Part shown: positions 56,941-64,000 of the stretch, in pieces | Layout of the letters: each line of letters begins with the position of its first letter | Numbering within the stretch: the first letter of the stretch is position 1 | From: Curvularia sp. ZM96 | Lineage: Eukaryota > Ascomycota > Dothideomycetes > Pleosporales > Pleosporaceae | Assembly (NCBI GenBank): GCA_022457065.1 | Contig: JAJGBQ010000005.1 | Span: 4,216,001-4,280,000 of the forward strand | Direction: 5' to 3' | DNA: 64,000 nucleotides | Program-made: the position numbers and the translations under genes | Notes under the pieces: model-generated | The model's database searches: none | Seen by the model: only the letters and a program-made list of their open reading frames with translations | What the model was told of the DNA's origin: nothing

Positions 56941-59900
56941 ATGGACCCTCTCAGCATTGCAGCCAGCATCGCCGGTCTCCTCACCATCACAGGCACTATC
57001 ATGTCAAAAGGGTATGCACACATCTCTGAAGCAAAAAAGCAAGAAGGCGATTTCAAGGCCCTGCTTAATGAGGTCGCTGCGTTCGCGGGCATTTTGGTAG
57101 GGGTAAGGGGGGTAATTGAGGAGGCAGGTGGTGGAGATGCGGTGGAGCAGCAGCTTTTGGACAGTGTGGCTGGCGGGGAGAACAAGAGGTGGGAGGATAT
57201 CGTTGCGGCTTGCGAGACGATGCTTAGTGGGGTTAGAGAGGTTGTAGAGGAGAGGGTTGGGGCTGGGAAGGTCAAGATGGTGGTGAAGGGTCCGAGCATG
57301 GCCGCAAGGGTGGAGAAGTTGATGGCGGGGGTGGAGAGGTTTAAGGGGCTGTTTTGTTTATGGTTGCAGGTTTGTGGGAGGTGAGTGTTCTTCTTGTACG
57401 AAGGGTGAGTGTTCTTCTTGTACGAAGGACGTAGTGTATGGATAGTTTGCTAATGTATGTAGGACGGATGGGAGGAATACAGCGAAGTTGACGGCGGAGG
57501 TGCTGGAGATGGTGAAGATGGTGGTTGAGAAGCAAGATCTGTTGATTAGGAAGGTCGATGCTAGGGAGCAGGGTACGTATCGCATTTCTGAAGATTGGTT
57601 TTGGGGTCCAGAAGTGTAGCACGCCTTGCGTAACGAACTTGCAGACGCTGATTTTGACGGTGGTCCAGCTGAAATGCGAGACAAAATCATCGACTGGCTG
57701 GGACCAACGGGCGAAGCCTTCCACGACGACATCGTAAGAGACAGAGACCCAGAATCTTGCCAATGGCTTCTCAATCGCCCCGAGTTCTTGAACTGGGTCG
57801 ATTCGGACGGCTTTTCGAGCTTCTGGCTTTGGGGCATTCGTAAGTTCGCGCCAAATCCGTAGGCGATGTTTTGGCTGATGTTCGGTCGCTGCAGAGGGAT
57901 CTGGAAAGACTGTCATTGTGTACGCAGTCCCAAGTCCTATTTCACGCGACCTAGAGCTCACATACTTAATAGCTCCAAGGTCATCGAAGCGATAGAGGAA
58001 TTCTTCCTCCAAGCCGCTGATGTAGTAGTGTATCACTATTGCCGATTCTCCGATAGCGCAGCGTTATCCTCGGAGCGGGTGCTAGGAGCCATCGTCGCGC
58101 AGCTTCTGAGCAAGGTTCCGGAGGATGTCCCAATACCAACGCGGTTGAAAAAGCTGCTCGCCAGATACCGCTCGCGTTCCTATCCTCGAATCGACGAGCT
58201 ACGAGAAGTCTTCCACGAGCTCCGTCAATGTTGTCCCCGAGTGTTTGTCATCATAGATGGACTGGACGAAGTCAACGACCGAGCTGGCATTCTAGAATTT
58301 CTCATTGATCTTGAAGTTATAGGTGGCGTTTTTAAAGTGTTCGTGGCGAGTAGACCGGAGCTTGATCTGGAGGATAATTTTGAGTCGTATTTGACGGTAC
58401 CAATCATGCAGGAGGATATTCAGAGCGACATGGAGATGCATGTGTTGAAGCAATTTGAGAAGTTGGGGATCGGCAATGATGGAGAAACGAGTAAGGAGAC
58501 TATTGCAGCTGAGCTTGTTGAGAGAGCTGAGGGAATGTAAGTCTTTTCCAAGCCGCTCCTTGATAACCTCTTATGACTGCTCAGGTTCCTCTGGACTGTC
58601 TGCCAAATCGACCATCTCTCTCGCATCCGAACGGCTATCACTCCCGATGTCCTCACCGCCCTGCCACGGGGTCTCGAAAACACTTTCGAGAATATTCTTG
58701 CTAAGCTCGAAGAAGAAGACCAAGCTCTGGCTCTAGAGATTTTGAGAGTCGTTATGTTTTCGAAGCGGGCCCTAGACCTAGGAGAGCTTGTTGAAGCAGT
58801 GGCTATAACCACAGACACCCAGAGTCTCAAAAAGCTGCGCAGCAATATGCTTCGACGGCCAAACGACGTCTTCCAGCTCTGTGGCAGCCTTGTTCGTCAA
58901 TCTCCGACCACCGGGAAAGTGTCTCTGTCGCATTACTCCGTCAAAGAATTTCTCTCGCTTCCTGCTTTTGGGAAAGGTCGACCGAATCCCTTTTATCTAG
59001 AGGCAACTAGCTCACAGAAGATGCAGTTCATCAAGTGTATATCGTACCTCGGAATGGACGATTTCGTCTCGGAGACATTTCGCGAAACTCTTCGGTTTGC
59101 CCTAGACCCACTGTACGGCGACTCAGACCTGCAAGCCATGGCCAACTTTCCTTTCCTGGACTACGCATCAAACTATTGGGCGGCCCACTTAAAGAGTCTT
59201 GATCCGGATGATTTCATCACTATCTGGCCTCTGTTTAAAGCATTCGTTGATTCCAAGGAAGAAGGGAGCTTTGAGTCATGGATCATGATCTCTCAGTATA
59301 ACCATGGAGCGTACAAGTTCCCTCTTGGTGCAAAAGCTGTTCATGTGGCAGCGCTATATGGCCTTGAAGTTATGCTTGCTGGACTACTGAACGCGGATCG
59401 CTCTTCAAGCATGAAACAAACCTCTGACGGCCGCACACCACTACACATTGCGCTCGAGAACGAGCAAGAGGGCGCCGTTGATTTGCTTTTGGAAGCTACA
59501 GAGAAAGGTGGCCTCATCAATCGAGACCTGCTAGGCATCCGTGACCAGATCGGACGAACGCCGTTGCATATAGCCATTGAGTCTGGAAGCGAGGTTGCTG
59601 TCGTGAAGCTCGTCACGGCAGGAGCGGATGTCAACGCCATACAACCTGATGGACGAACGGCGATATCAGTCGCGGTCGAGAACAGATGGGATCTGCTGGC
59701 GGATTTTCTATCCCGAATGGCAGATCCCAGCAAGATCCTCCCTGATGGCCGATCTCTATTGCATATAGCGGCAGAATCTGGGAGTCTCGCCTGGGTCCAT
59801 GCCTTACTCCAATTCCACGAGGACAAGCTCATTGATACTCGGGACGGAAACGGCTGGACGCCGTTACATTACGCCGTCGATAGAGAGCACCTGGATATCG

Positions 59901-61807
59901 CTCAGGCGCTTATCGACTGCGAATGTCTGATCGAAGCGCTTGATAAAAATGGGTGGACACCTCTGCATGCTGCAGTACGTCGGTGCAATTTACCGTGTGC
60001 CGAGCTACTTCTAAGTAGGGCTTGGCCAGGCGGAAAGCCTGGTAGAACCGACCTGTCGGCGCAACCTTCGTCGTCTCGAGTTTCACCGCCCGATGATCCG
60101 CTCTCAGATTCTGGTAGTGATGATAACACCCGGTATTTTCTATCTACGATATCTCAAAGACTTAGGGAGCGTATGAGTTCTCGCACTACCGGAGAGCCGA
60201 GACCGCGACCTTCGCTATCAGGAAAGTATAGGGATGAGGCCCGCCGATACAGACCTGAGAGTTCCCCAGATCGTAGTCCAAGTTCTTCCCCTTCACGCCG
60301 TCGTCTCGCTCTAACTTTACCACCATTGAGCCAACCGTCTCCGCTCTATTTGGCTGTGTCAGAGTCCTACGTTGAAGGCGTCAAACTACTCATCAAACAC
60401 CATGATAAGCTTTCGCGATTGGGCTCAAGTGTGACCGAAGAGATGAGGTGTCTGAAGACGGCAATAGATATGGCAAAGAACTCTGGGAACGCTGATGTTG
60501 TTTTAATACTCATGCGTAACCTTCCCAAGTCGCGATTGGAGGAGGTGTTCTTGAGCCTAGCAGCACTTCCTTCGGATGCCGTCCGAGAGCACTTGAAAAC
60601 TGTATTCACAAGCAGCGACGTATACGGCATCTACATACCAGCTGCGGCGCACATGGAGAGCCTGATTCCAACACTGATAAACACTTGGCCGGATGCTGAT
60701 GTCACAGGTGTGCACCGTGCAATTCTCGGGCGCTTAGGGATGGCAAAAATCTTCATCGAAAAGGGTGTAAGCCCTTCGAAAGTGCTGATGGAGGAGTCTC
60801 CCGATTCGCTTTTGCACCATTGCATACGAGGGCTCAATGCGGATTTCGAGCTTGCGATGTACCTCATTGAAAGAGGAGCAGACGTCAACAAACGAAACGC
60901 AGACGGCGAAAGTCCACTTTTGATTGTATCTGGGCATCAAACAACCTCGACCGATCTGAAAAGGCAGCAAGCTTGTTTAAAGGTCGCGCAGCTGCTGGTT
61001 ACGAAAGGCGCTGACATTCATGTCCTCGACGAAAGACAACGTGGTCTATGTCACAGGGCCGCAGCCGAGGGGAACGTGCAGCTCCTGGAATGGGCTTTGC
61101 AGACGCTCAAACTTAACCCCAGCGCTCGAGACAAGAACTCACGCACCCCGCTTCTCCTAGCTGTGGAAAACGGACAAACGAATTCGGTACGGTTGCTTCT
61201 AAGGCAGCTTCTTTCAGTAGAAGAAGGCAGCAACATTGACCCCTATGAGCAAACCGTAGGGGCCATGGAGTACGCAAACATGCGCGCCGCTCCCCTACTC
61301 CGAGCCATGGTCGCAAGAAGTACAAGAAACTTCTTCGTCGTGACCGCTCTAGTAGAAGCCGACGAACAAGCATTCCGAAACCTAAGCCCGGAGCGCCAAT
61401 CGGACTTGTCCGACCTACGAACATCCTTCTACCTTGAGGCGCTCACATGGTCCATCGATTGCGACTTTTTCAGCGCCTTTACCCTGCTTTTACCAAAGAT
61501 TCGAAAGACTACGCTTGCTTCGCGCCTGAATTTGGACGGGGATGGTGTCTTCCATGTTGTTGCTGCGGCGATGCATAACGATTTTCTAAAGACGCTTTTG
61601 CAGACATTGGATGATGGGAATCTAAATGATTGCAGGGCTATGCGGTTGGCTAACCCGGTGGGTAAATTGCCGATGGATGTTGTGATTGAGAGTGGTTCTA
61701 CGGAGAAGTTTACGCTAATGATGCTTCATCATGTGGAACTAACGCAGGATCAGATCACTAAGGCGAGAGGTAGGGGGTTTAATGTGCCGGAGAGGGTCGT
61801 GGGTTAA
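56941..61807 (+). CDS. NACHT-ankyrin STAND (fungal NLR-like) protein
   Basis: Six exons: 56941-57380, 57463-57572, 57645-57839, 57895-57919, 57973-58536, 58585-61807; introns 82, 72, 55, 53 and 48 bp; all phases agree; 1518 residues. The N-terminal domain (MDPLSIAASIAGLLTITGTI, 1-147) is of the fungal STAND N-terminal helical type. The NACHT domain has Walker A GIQGSGKT near 247-254, built across a splice with a 25-bp exon. Walker B reads VFVIIDGLDE near 349, and a winged-helix region (LSHYSVKEFLS) follows. Ankyrin repeats start near 695 (DGRTPLHIALENEQEGAVDL type), are interrupted by a Ser/Pro/Arg-rich segment near 960-1040, and continue to about 1400. Such proteins are intracellular receptors that oligomerise on ligand binding and start immune or cell-death reactions. 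No stop or frame break remains. Confidence 0.9.
57379..57427 (+). repeat. Perfect 24-bp tandem duplication covering a 5' splice site
   Basis: The unit GGTGAGTGTTCTTCTTGTAC plus GAAG occurs twice in a row at the exon 1/intron 1 boundary of the NLR-like gene. The intron therefore contains two GTGAGT donors, 24 bp apart. Use of the second would keep frame and add eight codons. Confidence 0.85.
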
Positions 61808-62977
61808 GTAGGTGTTTGGTGAAGTATAGGTGTAAGGGGTATGTAAATTGCTGTACTGTTTGTTGTTTACAGAAGATTTGCCACCGCGAGAGCGCCACAT
61901 GTCTGCACAGCACTAGAGCTGATACATCCATTACTTACAGTTACACAACTATAGTGCCTTACTGTGGGTTACCTTTGTATTGCAAAGTCTAACCTTTTTC
62001 ATCTAGCTATAGAAAATTAGGATCAGTGCAACAGCTATAAAGTCTCCCACTAGTAGTGCAGGCCAGATCAAGGACATGAGAGAGCGGAAATTCTGTAGAT
62101 GACGCTGAAAATGTACAGGAAGCCGTTTAGGAAGGTAAAGAGCACGATGTACATAACCTACGGCAGGTGTTCTATACCTATTTGCCAGCCTAGGTAGAAG
62201 TTAAGAATTCGATTAAATATTACCCTAATACTCATGCTACTATCTACCAAACCTCTAACATATAATCTAATATCTCTCTACAGTTAGCTTCTACTATCTT
62301 GGTATTAGAGCTGCGAATAACATCTAAACTGCGCCTATATCCACTTTTCGACTCTGAGCGGAGCTATGTCTGTTATAATAAGTAATTGAAGATCTCATAG
62401 ACTTGATAGACCGCTACTATAAAACATTTCACGTGTGTTCTATATACTCTACCCAATCCTACAAAGTACTATATATGGGGCAGTGTAGGACCGTACAGAA
62501 TAGTATAAGACATAGGATATTCACTCAGTATGTAGGGCTATTTAATGAATCCCCATAGCTTATCATGTTTAACTTAGGTTGTGAGTCATCAAAATATAGG
62601 CATGTTCTAAGTGGTTGGTAGAATCTGGGTGTTCTAGTGATCACTTAGATTCTGTGATTAGTCAGAATGCACGATCCACCGCGATCATCTCACTGAGATC
62701 AGCATGAATCAGAACACAGAACACCATGAATTAAGAATGCGAATAATTCATCACAGTTGAACTACTATCTTTGATAACCAATTATAATCTGACACGAGTA
62801 TAAGTACGATATACGAGTTATCTGTAAAGACTGTTCTATCATACCCTGTTACTTCATCCACGAAAACCAACCGCCTAGAGTCTTAATACTAGAAGTCTTA
62901 TGACTTCACGTAAGATGTTACTCTTAATAGTAGGCCTGAATTGGTCCAATCTAGGCGAGGTCCTGACAGCAGCCTTT
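61808..62977. other. AT-rich gene-free region containing dispersed repeat copy B
   Basis: 62160-62560 is rich in TATATA and CTAGTA-like sequence. The repeat copy at 62605-62804 is listed separately. No gene. Confidence 0.5.
62605..62804 (+). repeat. Dispersed non-coding repeat, copy B
   Basis: It matches the reverse complement of 12300-12516 along its length with many substitutions (shared blocks include GATTCTGTGA, TCCACCGCGAT, TCTTTGATAAC and AATCTGACAC). The hairpin arms seen in copy A are partly kept (AGAATCT ... AGATTCT). It lies 170 bp from the 3' end of the small secreted protein gene at 62978. Confidence 0.65.
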
Positions 62978-63319
62978 TCAACTACATGCAGCTACCCTCC
63001 TTCCTACATAGGTGGTGCCAAAGTCACTAGAGCAGCCTCCACCGGTTACTTTGCATGGACGCCTCTACATACAATTAGGCTCACATTGATCAGATAAGAC
63101 ACAATCAAATACTTACCGGATCGCATGGCTGACCAGGGTTGCCATCAAAGAGACATGCCCCCCACCGATCCCATCCCCCTAAAGCGGTCCCGTCTCTAGT
63201 GCAAACCTATATAATATAAGTGAAACATAGATAATACTAGTAGAGCATGTACATACGCCATTTAATGCAAACACTATAGGCAATAGAGTGCTTATAACGC
63301 CGAAAAAGATGATTTTCAT
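62978..63319 (-). CDS. Very small 6-Cys secreted protein (candidate effector or antimicrobial peptide)
   Basis: Three minus-strand exons, 63319-63257, 63206-63117 and 63064-62978, each in phase 0 with introns of 50 and 52 bp (GTATGT and GTAAGT donors), 79 residues in all. The signal peptide MKIIFFGVISTLLPIVFA fills exon 1. The mature part, about 60 residues, has six Cys in GVCT, GAC, QPC, RPC, GGC and AAC contexts. It is rich in Gly, Arg and Asp, with WDRWGAC and GNPGQPCDP segments. No known family is assigned. No exon is longer than 90 bp, so it escapes simple open-frame detection; it was found by following splice sites from a signal-peptide-like ATG. Flanked by AT-rich sequence and a dispersed repeat, a typical effector position. 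The reading is coherent, but expression is unproven. Confidence 0.72.
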
Positions 63320-64000
63320 ATTGGATTTGAGGTAGAAAGTAGGGGGATAGGTAAATGTATTGTAGAGAGTAGAAAGTCAAGTCAACAATCGGAGTGGGAA
63401 GTAAGAGTAGTATTATATATTATGATTATGAATCTTAATAAAGTCTACTCTCATATGCCAAGAATCTGACTCATAAGTAGAGTTAATCTTAACTAATAAA
63501 TAATTATTCTAGTAAGCCTCGGTCGATTACTCTAGTAAGCCTTGGTCGATCACTCTAGTAAGCCCCCTTACGGGTGGGTATAGTACTCTAACAGGCTCAG
63601 GTGCACGTCTAGTAAGCCTTTAAAAATCTTATGAAAGTAGTGATACGTATTTAGGCTAAGTTATATTAAATACTAACTTGATCAAGAGTAGAGAAATTAA
63701 CTCACTGTATTAAATTGTAAAGTTAATTTTGCAATTTAATATTACGACTATAGTTATTAGTTCTAGCTTATGCTGATGCCCAGAAGTGGGCGGATGCCTA
63801 GTATTGTCTAGATGCCTAGATGTATACAGTAATACGGAGGTGTCTTTCAAAAGTATCGTCTACTAACAAAACCTTAGCCAAATTATGGCCGCCTAACACA
63901 AGGTTTGTGTTGGGAGTAAGTATCTATTACAAGTAACACGCAAGAAGATTCTCCTCTAGATGCTAACTACGAGTGGCCGAACGCTATAAGCCAAATCCCT
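63320..64000. other. AT-rich sequence to window end
   Basis: No gene. It contains the short tandem repeat listed next. Confidence 0.5.
63508..63567. repeat. 23-bp tandem repeat, about 2.5 copies
   Basis: TCTAGTAAGCC(T)CGGTCGATTAC-type units at 63508-63530 and 63531-63553, with a partial third from 63554. The core TCTAGTAAGCC recurs at 63608. Confidence 0.75.

Noticed and set aside
1..64000. CRISPR arrays, bacterial operons, rRNA or tRNA genes
   Set aside because: No regularly spaced repeats or bacterial gene organisation were seen, and no tRNA or rRNA was recognised by eye; a covariance-model scan would be needed to exclude tRNAs.

Overview
The window looks like chromosomal DNA of a filamentous ascomycete, most likely a plant-associated Dothideomycete (Pleosporales-like). 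The basis is about 17 protein genes with short GT-AG introns (mostly 41-100 bp) and CTAAC/CTGAC-type branch points, on both strands and without operons. The families are typically fungal: CFEM/PTH11-type receptors, HET-domain and NACHT-ankyrin proteins, Zn2Cys6 regulators, heme-thiolate peroxygenases and CBM18 proteins. GC-balanced gene islands alternate with AT-rich gene-free tracts, and some coding sequence carries glutamine-to-stop changes typical of repeat-induced point mutation (RIP). Species is inferred, not proven.

Layout. 0-12 kb: the 3' end of a cation/Ca2+ antiporter, a two-CBM18 secreted chitin-binding protein, an SDR lacking its catalytic Tyr, a Cys-rich secreted protein, and two related Gly-rich secreted proteins, one with four near-identical 46-47-residue repeats. 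12-17 kb: a CFEM-GPCR and a cytochrome P450. 17.7-21.8 kb: a decayed block with a GH78 alpha-L-rhamnosidase, a Zn2Cys6 factor, a hydrolase-like fragment and a quercetin dioxygenase, which reads as the remains of a flavonol-glycoside catabolic cluster. 22.9 kb: an 8-Cys secreted protein. 23.3-33.5 kb: an AT-rich, RIP-affected compartment with a degenerate zinc-finger copy, a degenerate coiled-coil gene and a GH30 remnant; one intact C2H2 gene lies inside it. 33.8-40 kb: a PTH11-like receptor and two peroxygenase genes in tandem. 41.8-48.2 kb: a sterol glucosyltransferase, a Zn2Cys6 factor and an NmrA-like protein. 50.5-61.8 kb: a HET-domain protein, an uncharacterised membrane glycoprotein and a 1518-residue NACHT-ankyrin (NLR-like) protein, a plausible nonself-recognition neighbourhood. 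63 kb: a 79-residue, 6-Cys secreted protein split over three small exons.

The genes do not form one pathway. The themes are secretion and surface interaction (six small or repetitive secreted proteins, chitin binding, CFEM and PTH11 receptors, peroxygenases), self/nonself recognition (HET, NLR) and genome defence (RIP). All gene models were assembled by hand by joining reading frames across GT-AG introns. Internal exon boundaries agree in phase in every model given, but none has been checked against transcripts or databases.
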